Position numbers and translations under genes: made by a program. The notes beneath the pieces were generated by a model. That model saw nothing but the letters and a program-made list of their open reading frames with translations, was not told where the DNA came from and made no database searches. A DNA stretch of 64,000 nucleotides from positions 3,720,001 through 3,784,000 of the forward strand of contig NZ_CP015098.1 of the NCBI RefSeq assembly GCF_001611795.1, in the 5' to 3' direction. Below are positions 51,266 through 59,645 of this stretch, one piece after another; the stretch's first letter is position 1; each line of letters starts with the position of its first letter. The stretch is from Streptomyces qaidamensis. Its GTDB lineage: Bacteria > Actinomycetota > Actinomycetes > Streptomycetales > Streptomycetaceae.

Positions 51266-51925
51266 GTGAACCGCCCCGCCCGGCTCGTGACAGCCGCGCT
51301 CACCGCATCCGCGGCCCTGCTGCTGACCGCCTGCGGCTCGGGGGGAGGTGACGGTTCGTCATCGTCCGACAAGATCGCCGGAGCGGATCCGGGTGACAAG
51401 GCCTCTGCTCCGCCTTCGGCTTCGGCGTCTGCGGACGGGATCGACCGGCCGGAGATCAAGCTGCCTGATGACATGAAGCTTGTCTTCGAGGGGCAGCAGA
51501 CCGGCGACGCCGTCAAGGACGCGATCCTGGCGGACAACGAACGTGCCGTCAGCACCGTTTGGCAAGCCGTGGCCTCCGGCGATCTGAAGAAGTCGGGCAT
51601 GGGCTTCTACTACACGGACACCGCACTGAGGGGCGTTTACAACTACGCGAAGGACAACAACGCCAGGAAGACCAGCTGGGCCGGCACCCTGCGCTACTTC
51701 GATCGCCAGGTGACGGTGTTCGACAAGACGTCGGCGGCATTGACGTACTGCGTCGACGAGAGCAAGGCGAACGTCAAGGACCTGAAGACGAAGAAGGTGA
51801 AGGTGGTCGAGACCTCGCCTGACAGCTACGTGTACTACAACGCCAGCGTGAAGAAGGACAAGCAAGGCGTCTGGCAAATCTGGAGCCTGCACGAGGACCG
51901 CGGTTCCCAAAGGTGCCAGCCGTGA
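51266..51925 (+). CDS. Predicted lipoprotein
   Basis: 219 residues from GTG 51266, which follows GGGAGA. A lipoprotein signal ends in LLTAC (Cys23) followed by a Gly/Ser/Asp spacer. The mature part (KDAILADNERAVSTVWQAVA, FYYTDTALRGVYNYAKDNNA, ALTYCVDESKANVKDLKTKK) resembles the compact NTF2-like fold of many Streptomyces secreted lipoproteins. The stop overlaps the next start as GTGA, so the two are co-translated. Role unknown. Confidence 0.8.
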   Translation: MNRPARLVTAALTASAALLLTACGSGGGDGSSSSDKIAGADPGDKASAPPSASASADGIDRPEIKLPDDMKLVFEGQQTGDAVKDAILADNERAVSTVWQAVASGDLKKSGMGFYYTDTALRGVYNYAKDNNARKTSWAGTLRYFDRQVTVFDKTSAALTYCVDESKANVKDLKTKKVKVVETSPDSYVYYNASVKKDKQGVWQIWSLHEDRGSQRCQP

Positions 51926-52938
51926 CCCAACGCGTGGCGCTGGTTGCCCTGACCGCCGCGATGCTCTTCCTCGGCGTGGACACAGCCGTCGCTGGAGGTA
52001 TCGGCAGCAACGGAGAGCAAGCCGAGGAAACGTCTGGTGACTCCTCAGGCCCCATGCTGGAGTCGCGCGTCAGCTTCAACGTGAAGGGCGGCGTCCCCTC
52101 GAAAGACAGTGGCCCGATCACGTCCGCCGCCGTGGACTGGGAACCGCCGGCCTGCTGGTACGAGCCCTACTGGAAGGCCAAGGACTTCAAGACCTACACC
52201 GAGGCCAACTGGTCGATCTACGACTCGGTCGGTGGTGCGCCTGCGGGCGTCGCGGACGACAAGGCGCGCTACAGGGAGGGCCGCCCCTACAAGAACTTCA
52301 ACGTCGACAAGAACGATGAGGGCATGTGGTGGGTCGCCGTCAAGAATCCGAAGATGGTGGATGAGCCCGCCGCCGGAAACTGTAAGCGCGACCCCTTCTG
52401 GGTCGACACCGGTGAGAACCCCGGCGTCCCCCAGGCCATCGACACCGAGACCCTCGCCGGGCTCGCGCACCAGCGCACCGTCGTTCCGCCGACCAGGATC
52501 TCCCTGGCGCCGAACGCCCGGTCGACGGTGAACGCGCCCACCTGGGTCTGGCTGGACAAGGGCGCCTTCAAGCCCGTGTCCGTCACGGCGAGTCTGCCCG
52601 GCACCGGGCTGTGGGCGACGACGACGGCCAAGCCGGTGAGCCTGCACCTCGAACCGGGAACGGCGGACGCGGAAACCCTGCCCGCGTCCGGTGAGTGCCT
52701 GATCAACGAGGACGGCTCCATCGGAGAGCCGTACGCCCGGGGCAAGGGGGAGCTGACGCCTCCGTGTGGCGTGCGGTACCTGCGCTCGTCGGGAGACGGC
52801 ACCTACGGCCTGGAGGCGACTCTCACCTGGGAGATCACCTGGGAAGGCGCGGGCGGCACGGGCGGGGACCTGCCCGACGGAACGTTCGCCACCACCACTC
52901 AGGTGCCGGTCCAGGAGATTCAGTCCGTCAACCGCTGA
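51922..52938 (+). CDS. Secreted protein coupled to the lipoprotein
   Basis: 338 residues from GTG 51922, which overlaps the previous stop (GTGA) and has AAAGG upstream. A signal peptide (about 1-25, MTQRVALVALTAAMLFLGVD) precedes a large beta-rich domain with four Cys (PPACWYEPYW, AAGNCKRDPF, SGECLINEDG, TPPCGVRYL). No family was recognised; WYEPYW and YREGRPYKNFNVDKND are striking. It may form an extracellular complex with the lipoprotein upstream. Confidence 0.78.
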   Translation: MTQRVALVALTAAMLFLGVDTAVAGGIGSNGEQAEETSGDSSGPMLESRVSFNVKGGVPSKDSGPITSAAVDWEPPACWYEPYWKAKDFKTYTEANWSIYDSVGGAPAGVADDKARYREGRPYKNFNVDKNDEGMWWVAVKNPKMVDEPAAGNCKRDPFWVDTGENPGVPQAIDTETLAGLAHQRTVVPPTRISLAPNARSTVNAPTWVWLDKGAFKPVSVTASLPGTGLWATTTAKPVSLHLEPGTADAETLPASGECLINEDGSIGEPYARGKGELTPPCGVRYLRSSGDGTYGLEATLTWEITWEGAGGTGGDLPDGTFATTTQVPVQEIQSVNR

Positions 52939-52968
52939 CCCGGCACGAGGGGCGAGGGGGTGATGAAA

Positions 52969-52998
52969 GCGGCGCCCTCATGGGGACGAGGGTGCCGC
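52969..52998. terminator. Bidirectional hairpin between the secreted-protein operon and galK
   Basis: GCGGCGCCCTC (52969-52979) pairs with GAGGGTGCCGC (52988-52998) with one G-U pair, loop of eight, between two convergent stops. Confidence 0.7.
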
Positions 52999-53012
52999 CG
53001 TCGTCGGGTCTG

Positions 53013-54176
53013 TCAGCGCAGACGGCGGGCTCCCGCCGACGGGACCGCTTCGAAGACGCGCGGAGCCGTGAAGCCCGCCGCCGCGAACGCCTCTGTCACC
53101 GCCTTGGTGATGGCGTCCACGTCCGGCTCCTCCGCGAGGACGATCGCCGAGCCGCCGAAGCCGCCGCCCGTCATGCGCGAGCCCAGGGCGCCGGAGGCCA
53201 GGGCCGTGTCGACGACCAGGTCGAGTTCGGGGCAGGAGATGCGGAAGTCGTCGCGGAGGGAGGCGTGGCCCTCGATGAGGACCGGGCCGATCGCGCGGGT
53301 CTCGCCCGTCTCCAGGAGGGAGACGACCTGTTCGACGCGTGCGTTCTCCGTGACGATGTGGCGGACCAGGCGGCGGACCTCCTCCTCGTCGCCCAGGCGG
53401 GCGAGCGCCGCGTCCAGGTCGGCGTAGGGGACGTCCCGGAGCGCGTTGACGCCCAGCAGGTCCGCGCCCTTCTCGCAGCCGGCCCGGCGCTTGCCGTACT
53501 CGCCTTCGCTGTGGGAGTGCTTGACCTGGGTGTCCACCACGAGGAGGCGCATGCCCTCGGCCGCCAGGTCGAAGGGGATCTGCTTCTGGGAGAGGTCACG
53601 CGTGTCGAGGAACAGGGCGTGGCCGGCCTCGCAGCAGGCCGACGCCGTCTGGTCCATGATGCCGACGGGGGCGCCGACGTAGACGTTCTCCGCGCGCTGG
53701 CACAGGCGGGCCAGCTGCCAGCCGCGCAGGCCGAGGGAGAACAGGTCGTTCAGGGCCAGGGCGACGACGACTTCCAGGGCCGCCGACGACGACAGGCCCG
53801 CGCCCGACGGGACCGTGGAGGCGAGGTGGATGTCCGCGCCCGTGACGGCGTGGCCTGCCTCGCGCAGGGCCCAGACCACGCCCGCCGGGTACGCCGTCCA
53901 GTTCTTGTCCGACTCGGGGGACAGGTCGTCGAGGCGGAGTTCGGTCACTCCTCCCTCCACGTCCGCCGAGTGCAGGCGCAGCACGCCGTCCGCACGGCGT
54001 GCCACCGCCGCCACCGCCGTGTGCGGCAGGGCGAACGGCATGACGAAGCCGTCGTTGTAGTCCGTGTGCTCGCCGATGAGGTTGACGCGACCCGGCGCCG
54101 CCCACACACCGTCCGGTTCGGCTCCGTACAGCTCGCTGAAACGGGAGGCGACCGTCTGCGCCACAGCCTCGCTCAT
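53013..54176 (-). CDS. galK: Galactokinase
   Basis: 387 residues that phosphorylate galactose to galactose-1-phosphate. GHMP kinase motifs are GRVNLIGEHTDYNDGFVMPF (galactokinase signature), PSGAGLSSSAALEVVVALAL (ATP loop) and MTGGGFGGSAIVL. The ATG at 54176 follows AGGGG. It is the third gene of galT-galE-galK, 26 bp after galE. Confidence 0.97.
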   Translation of the reverse strand: MSEAVAQTVASRFSELYGAEPDGVWAAPGRVNLIGEHTDYNDGFVMPFALPHTAVAAVARRADGVLRLHSADVEGGVTELRLDDLSPESDKNWTAYPAGVVWALREAGHAVTGADIHLASTVPSGAGLSSSAALEVVVALALNDLFSLGLRGWQLARLCQRAENVYVGAPVGIMDQTASACCEAGHALFLDTRDLSQKQIPFDLAAEGMRLLVVDTQVKHSHSEGEYGKRRAGCEKGADLLGVNALRDVPYADLDAALARLGDEEEVRRLVRHIVTENARVEQVVSLLETGETRAIGPVLIEGHASLRDDFRISCPELDLVVDTALASGALGSRMTGGGFGGSAIVLAEEPDVDAITKAVTEAFAAAGFTAPRVFEAVPSAGARRLR

Positions 54177-54202
54177 GCCTGACCCCTGACCTTCCGTACG
54201 TT

Positions 54203-55165
54203 TTAGTTGCCGCGCCGCTGCGCGAAGTCCCACGCGTCCGCGACGATTCCCGCGAGGTCCGCGCGGGACGGGTTCCAGCCCAGCTTCTCGCGGGCCGTGG
54301 CCGCCGAGGCCACCAGGACCGCCGGGTCGCCGCCCCGGCGTGGGGCGACCACCTCCGGGATCGGGTGGCCGGTGACCGTGCGGACCGTTTCGATGACCTC
54401 GCGGACCGAGAAGCCGTTGCCGTTGCCGAGGTTGCAGATCAGGTGTTCACCGGGGGTGGCGGCCGTCAGGGCCAGCAGGTGGGCCTCGGCCAGGTCCGCG
54501 ACGTGGATGTAGTCGCGCACGCAGGTGCCGTCCGGCGTCGGGTAGTCGTCGCCGAAGACGGAGATCGCCTCGCGCCTGCCCTGCGCGACCTGGAGGACCA
54601 GCGGGATCAGGTGGGACTCGGGGTCGTGGCGCTCGCCGTACGCGCCGTACGCCCCCGCGACGTTGAAGTAGCGCAGGGAGACCGCGCCCAGGCCGTGCGC
54701 GGCGGCCTCGCCCGTGATCATGTGGTCGACCGCGAGCTTGGAGGCGCCGTAGGGATTCGTCGGGGACGTGGGCGCCGACTCGACGATGGGGACCTGCTCC
54801 GGCTCGCCGTACGTCGCCGCCGTGGAGGAGAAGACCAGCGTGCGGACGCCCGCCTCGCGCATTGCGGCCAGCAGCGCCATGGTGCCGCCGACGTTGTTGT
54901 CCCAGTACTTCTCGGGCTTCACGACCGACTCGCCGACCTGCGAGAACGCCGCGAAGTGGAGCACGCCGTCGAAGGAGGAGTCCAGCCACTTGGCGGCGTC
55001 GCGGATGTCGCCCTCGACGAACGTCGCGCCCGCGGGAACGCCCTCGCGGAAACCCGTGGAGAGGTTGTCGAGGACGACGACCTCGTGACCGGCCTCCAGC
55101 AGGTGCTGTGCGACCACGCTGCCGACGTATCCCGCACCGCCCGTCACCAGGTACTTCCCGCTCAT
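54203..55165 (-). CDS. galE: UDP-glucose 4-epimerase
   Basis: 320 residues that interconvert UDP-galactose and UDP-glucose. The NAD loop is [17 protein letters not shown], the catalytic Ser/Thr and Tyr-x3-Lys site is SSTAATYGE and [11 protein letters not shown], and [16 protein letters not shown] closes the family pattern. The ATG overlaps the galT stop as ATGA. Middle gene of the operon. Confidence 0.97.
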   Translation of the reverse strand: MSGKYLVTGGAGYVGSVVAQHLLEAGHEVVVLDNLSTGFREGVPAGATFVEGDIRDAAKWLDSSFDGVLHFAAFSQVGESVVKPEKYWDNNVGGTMALLAAMREAGVRTLVFSSTAATYGEPEQVPIVESAPTSPTNPYGASKLAVDHMITGEAAAHGLGAVSLRYFNVAGAYGAYGERHDPESHLIPLVLQVAQGRREAISVFGDDYPTPDGTCVRDYIHVADLAEAHLLALTAATPGEHLICNLGNGNGFSVREVIETVRTVTGHPIPEVVAPRRGGDPAVLVASAATAREKLGWNPSRADLAGIVADAWDFAQRRGN

Positions 55166-56223
55166 GAACTCGCTACCTCTCGCAGTCGCTCGGCCGCGCG
55201 CTCCGGCGGCACGTCGTTGATGAACACGTTCATGCCGGACTCGGAACCCGCGAGGAACTTCAGCTTGCCGGAAGTGCGGCGGATGGTGAAAAGCTCGAGG
55301 TGCAGCGCGAAGTCCTCACGCACCACCCCGTCGAACTCCTCCAGCGCGCCGAACGGGGCCTGGTGCCAGGCCGCGATGTACGGCGTCGGGGGTTCACCCT
55401 CACCGAAGATCCGGTCGAAGCGCCTCAAGAGTTCCAGATAGACCTTGGGAAACTCTGTGCGCGCGCCTTCGTCCAGCCCGAGCAGGTCGGGCACGCGGCG
55501 CTTGGGGTACAGGTGGACCTCGTACGGCCAGTGCGCCGCGTACGGCACGAAGGCCACCCAGTGTTCACCCTCCAGGACGACACGCTCACCGGCGAGTTCA
55601 CGCTCCAGGACGGCGTCGAAGAGGTTCTCCCCGCCGGTCATCTCCTTGTGCGTCGCGGCCGACCGGAGCATCAGCGCGGTGCGGGGCGTGGTGAAGGGGT
55701 AGGCGTAGATCTGCCCGTGGGAGTGCTGGAGGGTGACGCCGATCTCGGCGCCCCGGTTCTCGAAGCAGAACACCTGCTCGACGGCGGGGAGATGGGACAG
55801 CTCCGACGTGCGGTCCGTCCAGGCCTCCAGCACCAGGCCCGCCTGCTCCTCGGTGAGCTCGCCGAAGGACGCGTTGTGGTCGGAGGTGAAGCAGACGACC
55901 TCGCAGCGGCCCGAGTCGCCGGCGAGCGAGGGGAAGCGGTTCTCGAAGACGACGACGTCGTACGACGAGTCCGGGATCTCGCTCAGGCGATCGCCCTCGG
56001 AGGGACACAGGGGGCACTCGTCGGCCGGGGGGTGGTAGGTGCGGCCCTGGCGGTGCGAGGCGATGGCGACGCTGTCGCCGAGGAGGGGGTCGCGGCGGAT
56101 CTCCGACGTCGTGACGGTGCGGTCCAGCGGGCGTCGGTCGGCCGCGTCCCGCACGCTGTCGTCACGCAGGTCGTAGTAGATGAGCTCGCGACCGTCGGCC
56201 AGCCGGGTCGAGGTCTTCTTCAC
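55162..56223 (-). CDS. galT: Galactose-1-phosphate uridylyltransferase
   Basis: 353 residues that exchange UMP between UDP-glucose and galactose-1-phosphate. The active-site His is in [17 protein letters not shown] near 72 fits a zinc site. The GTG at 56223 follows AAGGAG by six bases; the longer reading from 56268 lacks a good site. First gene of galT-galE-galK, divergent from the symporter. Confidence 0.97.
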   Translation of the reverse strand: MKKTSTRLADGRELIYYDLRDDSVRDAADRRPLDRTVTTSEIRRDPLLGDSVAIASHRQGRTYHPPADECPLCPSEGDRLSEIPDSSYDVVVFENRFPSLAGDSGRCEVVCFTSDHNASFGELTEEQAGLVLEAWTDRTSELSHLPAVEQVFCFENRGAEIGVTLQHSHGQIYAYPFTTPRTALMLRSAATHKEMTGGENLFDAVLERELAGERVVLEGEHWVAFVPYAAHWPYEVHLYPKRRVPDLLGLDEGARTEFPKVYLELLRRFDRIFGEGEPPTPYIAAWHQAPFGALEEFDGVVREDFALHLELFTIRRTSGKLKFLAGSESGMNVFINDVPPERAAERLREVASS

Positions 56224-56258
56224 GCCGGACTCCTTGTCCTTCAAACAGAACCCAACAT

Positions 56259-56300
56259 ACCAAAACACAAGTCACCACAATCGTCAACATCACAATCAAA
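56259..56300. promoter_or_regulatory. gal promoter region with TGTGAT-like hexamer repeats
   Basis: The AT-richer gap 56224-56387 holds, on the minus strand, repeats of TGTGAT-like hexamers: TGTGAT (56294-56289) and TGTGGT (56279-56274) 15 bp apart, within GATTGTGRTG decamers. S. lividans galP1 was reported to use such hexamer repeats as operator. The same gap must also serve the divergent symporter gene. Confidence 0.6.
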
Positions 56301-56387
56301 CAAAGAACATCAGAGGGCGGGTTCAACGACTGAATGCGGAGAAGTGGATTCCGCGAGGTGTCAGTTCCCGCAACAGAGCGAGGGCTC

Positions 56388-58067
56388 ATGCAAACCCCCA
56401 CCTATCTGTCAGCCGAGCTGCGACTCCCCACGAACTGGCTCGACTACACGATCCTCGGCATCTACTTCGTCGTCGTCCTCGGTATCGGCTTCGCCGCCCG
56501 CCGCTCGGTGAAGACCAGCCTCGACTTCTTCCTCTCCGGCCGTTCCCTGCCCGCCTGGGTCACCGGTCTCGCGTTCATCGCGGCCAACCTGGGCGCCACC
56601 GAGATCCTCGGCATGGCCGCCAACAGCGCCCAGTACGGCGTCTACACGACGCATTGGTACTGGATCGGCGCCATCCCTGCCATGGTCTTCCTCGGCCTGG
56701 TGATGATGCCCTTCTACTACGGCTCCAAGGTGCGCTCGGTCCCGGAGTTCCTGCTGCTGCGCTTCGACAGGGCGGCCCACCTGCTCAGCTCGGTCCTCTT
56801 CGCCTTCGCCGCGATCCTCATCGCCGGCGTCAACCTCTACGCCCTGGCCATCGTCGTCGAGGCGCTGCTGGGCTGGCCGGAGTGGGTGGCGATCGTGGTC
56901 GCCGGGTTCTTCGTGCTGGCGTACATCACGCTCGGCGGCCTGTCCTCGGCGATCTACAACGAGGTCCTGCAGTTCTTCGTCATCCTCGCCGCGCTCATCC
57001 CGATCGCGGTCCTCGGCCTGAAGAAGGTCGGCGGCTGGGGCGGCCTGTCGGACTCCCTCACCGAGAGCCGCGGCGCGGACTTCATGACGTCCTGGGGCGG
57101 TACGGGCATCGGCAGCGACAACCCGCTGGGCGCCAACTGGCTGACGATCGTGCTGGGTCTCGGCTTCGTCCTCTCCTTCGGCTACTGGACGACGAACTTC
57201 GCCGAGGTGCAGCGCGCGCTGTCCGCGAAGAACCTCTCGGCGGCCCAGCGCACCCCGCTGATCGCCGCGTTCCCGAAGATCTTCATCGTGTTCCTGGTGA
57301 TGATCCCGGGCCTGGTCGCCGCGGTCCTGGTCCCGAAGATCGGTACCCCCGGCTCCGACCTCCAGTACAACGACGCCATCCCCTACCTGATGGAACAGCT
57401 GCTGCCCAACGGCGTGCTGGGCATCGCCGTCACCGGCCTGCTCGCGGCGTTCATGGCGGGCATGGCGGCGAACGTGTCGTCCTTCAACACCGTGTTCACG
57501 ACGGACATCTGGGCGAAGTACGTCGTCGGGGGCCGCGAGGACGAGTACTACGTGCGCTTCGGCCGGCTCATCACGGCGATCGGTGTCCTGGCCTCCATCG
57601 GCACGGCGTTCCTCGCGCGGTCGTTCTCGAACATCATGGCCTACCTGCAGACGCTGTTCTCCTTCTTCAACGTGCCGATGTTCGTCGTGTTCATCATCGG
57701 CATGTTCTGGAAGCGGGCGTCCATGAAGTCCGGCTTCTGGGGGCTGCTCGCGGGCACCACCGCGGCGATGGTCAACTACTTCGTCCTCTACAAGCAGGAC
57801 ATCGTCGACATCCCCTCCGACCAGGGGGCCAACTTCGTCTCCGCGATCGCGGGCTTCGTCGCGGGCGCGGTGGTGATGGTGGCGGTGTCGCTGTTCACCG
57901 CGCCGAAGCCGGCGGAGGAGCTGCAGGGGCTGGTCTACGGCACGACCTCGCCCGGCTTGGCGGAGCCGCCGGCGCCCGGGGACGAGGCCTGGTACCGCAA
58001 GCCGGCGCTGCTGGGCTGGAGCGCGGTCGTCCTGGCCGCGGCCTGCTACATCCCGTTCTCGTTCTGA
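56388..58067 (+). CDS. Solute:sodium symporter beside the gal operon
   Basis: 559 residues with 13-14 membrane segments. The SSS features are SLDFFLSGRSLPAWVTGLAF, ITLGGLSSAIYNEVLQFFV and MAGMAANVSSFNTVFTTDIW. This branch contains sugar transporters (SGLT-like), and the gene is divergent from galT, so galactose is the best guess for its substrate. The ATG at 56388 follows GAGGG. A small membrane protein gene follows 18 bp on. Confidence 0.92.
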   Translation: MQTPTYLSAELRLPTNWLDYTILGIYFVVVLGIGFAARRSVKTSLDFFLSGRSLPAWVTGLAFIAANLGATEILGMAANSAQYGVYTTHWYWIGAIPAMVFLGLVMMPFYYGSKVRSVPEFLLLRFDRAAHLLSSVLFAFAAILIAGVNLYALAIVVEALLGWPEWVAIVVAGFFVLAYITLGGLSSAIYNEVLQFFVILAALIPIAVLGLKKVGGWGGLSDSLTESRGADFMTSWGGTGIGSDNPLGANWLTIVLGLGFVLSFGYWTTNFAEVQRALSAKNLSAAQRTPLIAAFPKIFIVFLVMIPGLVAAVLVPKIGTPGSDLQYNDAIPYLMEQLLPNGVLGIAVTGLLAAFMAGMAANVSSFNTVFTTDIWAKYVVGGREDEYYVRFGRLITAIGVLASIGTAFLARSFSNIMAYLQTLFSFFNVPMFVVFIIGMFWKRASMKSGFWGLLAGTTAAMVNYFVLYKQDIVDIPSDQGANFVSAIAGFVAGAVVMVAVSLFTAPKPAEELQGLVYGTTSPGLAEPPAPGDEAWYRKPALLGWSAVVLAAACYIPFSF

Positions 58068-58085
58068 CCGAGGGAGGATTGACAG

Positions 58086-58403
58086 ATGTCCGAGTTCCAC
58101 TCCGACAAGGACGTGCAGCGGGAAGTCACCGAGCTGCAGGGCAAGTCGGCGACCGCGGCACGGCTGTTCGACATCCGGCGGATCATCGGCGGGCTGTTCG
58201 TGGTCTACGGCGTCATCGTCACGATCGCGGGGTTCACGGCGTCCGACGCGGACATCGACAAGGCGGAGGGGGTGAACATCAACCTGTGGACCGGGCTGGG
58301 AATGCTGCTGCTGGGTTTGTTCTTCCTGGTGTGGCTGAAGCTGAGGCCGGTGGCTCCGCCGCCGCCAGGGGTTGAGCCGGAGGACGACGAGCGGGTGGAG
58401 TGA
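58086..58403 (+). CDS. Small two-span membrane protein linked to the SSS transporter
   Basis: 105 residues. Two membrane spans (about 33-50, GGLFVVYGVIVTIAGF, and 69-87, GLGMLLLGLFFLVWLKL) follow an amphipathic, charged N-terminus and precede an acidic Pro-rich tail. GAGGATTGACAG leads to the ATG, 18 bp after the symporter. The pairing with an SSS gene recalls the DUF485/ActP pair elsewhere in this window, though the sequence differs. Probably a partner subunit. Confidence 0.85.
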   Translation: MSEFHSDKDVQREVTELQGKSATAARLFDIRRIIGGLFVVYGVIVTIAGFTASDADIDKAEGVNINLWTGLGMLLLGLFFLVWLKLRPVAPPPPGVEPEDDERVE

Positions 58404-58738
58404 CCCGGCCGCGATGCCGCTGAGGCCGGGTGGGTCCACAACCCGGCGTGGCGGGGGGCCGCTGCGCCCACCCTCCCCCAAGCTCTCGGCTTCGCTCGGG
58501 CAGGGGGACCCCCAGCGCCCTCAGCGGCACGCATGCCCGCAGCTAGGGCGGGCCGCACCCGCCGTCGTACGCAAGGGGACGTGTCGGGGGGTGTCCGCCC
58601 GCAGCGGTTGGCGCGGCAACGCCAGTCAGTCGGTATGACACCCCATCGCGCCGTTCCGAGGACGGACCCCCCGGCGCGGCCCCGACCCACCACCGGCGAG
58701 AAGGCGAAGGCGCGCACGCCCACCACCGATCAGACGGC
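58404..58738. repeat. Gap with a Streptomyces-type interspersed palindromic element
   Basis: 335 bp without a recognised gene. At 58470-58514 it contains CCCTCCCCCAAGCTCTCGGC, TTCGCTCGGGCAGGGGGACC and CCCAG, a short dyad recalled as widespread in Streptomyces intergenic DNA. The remainder is GC-rich and unassigned. Confidence 0.65.
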
Positions 58739-59419
58739 TCACGGCTCCCGGGACACCGGACCCGCCCTGTCCAGCAACCCCGTCCGTGCCGCCAGTGCCG
58801 CCGCCTCCAGGCGTGAGCCCACGCCCAGTTTCATCAGGACCCGCTGGACGTGCGTACGCGCCGTCGACGGTGCGATGCCCATGCCCGCCGCGATCAGGCG
58901 GGTGTCCTCGCCGTCCGCGACGCGGACCAGGACCTCGACCTCCCTCGGCGTGAGCATGGACAGCAACCGCTGGCCCTCGTCGTCCGGCTGGGCCGCCGGG
59001 TTGAGCAACTCGCTGAACGCTCCCTGCAGCAGCTGCGGCGCCACCGCCGCCTCTCCCGCCCGCGCCTTCATGATCGCCCGCTCGACACCCTCTATGCGCT
59101 CATCGTGCCGGACATAGCCGGAGGCCCCCGCCGCGAACGCCGCCGCGATGCCCCGCGGGCTCGGCACCGGCCCCAGCACCAGCACCGCGACCTGCGGCCG
59201 CTCCCGCTTGATCCGCACCACCGGGTCGAAGATCCCCGGCTCCGCCGGCGCCGCCGTCCCCAGCAGGCACACCTCCGGCGCCCGCGTGATCACCAGCTCC
59301 GCCGCCCCCGCGGCCGGCGCTGCCGCGGCGAGCACCCGGTGCCCCCGCAGCTTCAGCGCCGAAGCCAGCGCCTCGGCCAGCAATCGGTGGTCGTCGACCA
59401 CCATGAGCCGCACTCCCAT
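58739..59419 (-). CDS. Atypical NarL-type response regulator lacking the phospho-acceptor Asp
   Basis: 226 residues. The receiver starts well, VRLMVVDDHRLLAEALASAL, but where Asp is expected after beta-strand 3 the sequence reads EVCLLGTAAP (Gly54), and the conserved Lys is Arg in GYVRHDE. Phosphorylation is therefore unlikely. The LuxR HTH (about 150-205: LTPREVEVLVRVADGEDTRLIAAGMGI) is intact. Such atypical regulators usually act by another ligand or constitutively. No kinase is adjacent. ATG 59419 overlaps no other gene. Confidence 0.9.
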   Translation of the reverse strand: MGVRLMVVDDHRLLAEALASALKLRGHRVLAAAAPAAGAAELVITRAPEVCLLGTAAPAEPGIFDPVVRIKRERPQVAVLVLGPVPSPRGIAAAFAAGASGYVRHDERIEGVERAIMKARAGEAAVAPQLLQGAFSELLNPAAQPDDEGQRLLSMLTPREVEVLVRVADGEDTRLIAAGMGIAPSTARTHVQRVLMKLGVGSRLEAAALAARTGLLDRAGPVSREP

Positions 59420-59645
59420 CGAGCAACCCCCCAGTCACCCCAGCCCCCCATGGAAGCCCCCCGGCTCCCCCGCCTTCATGCCCCCGGAAGCTACACGCTT
59501 GTTCGACGTTGCGCTCCCCCTACCCGCGAGAATCGCCCCGGATCGCCGAAATTCCTCTCATTCCAGGTTGACCGCGCCAAACACGAACGGTCCCGCCCCT
59601 GAACAGGGACGGGACCGAAGCGAACCTCAGTCGATCACCAGACGA

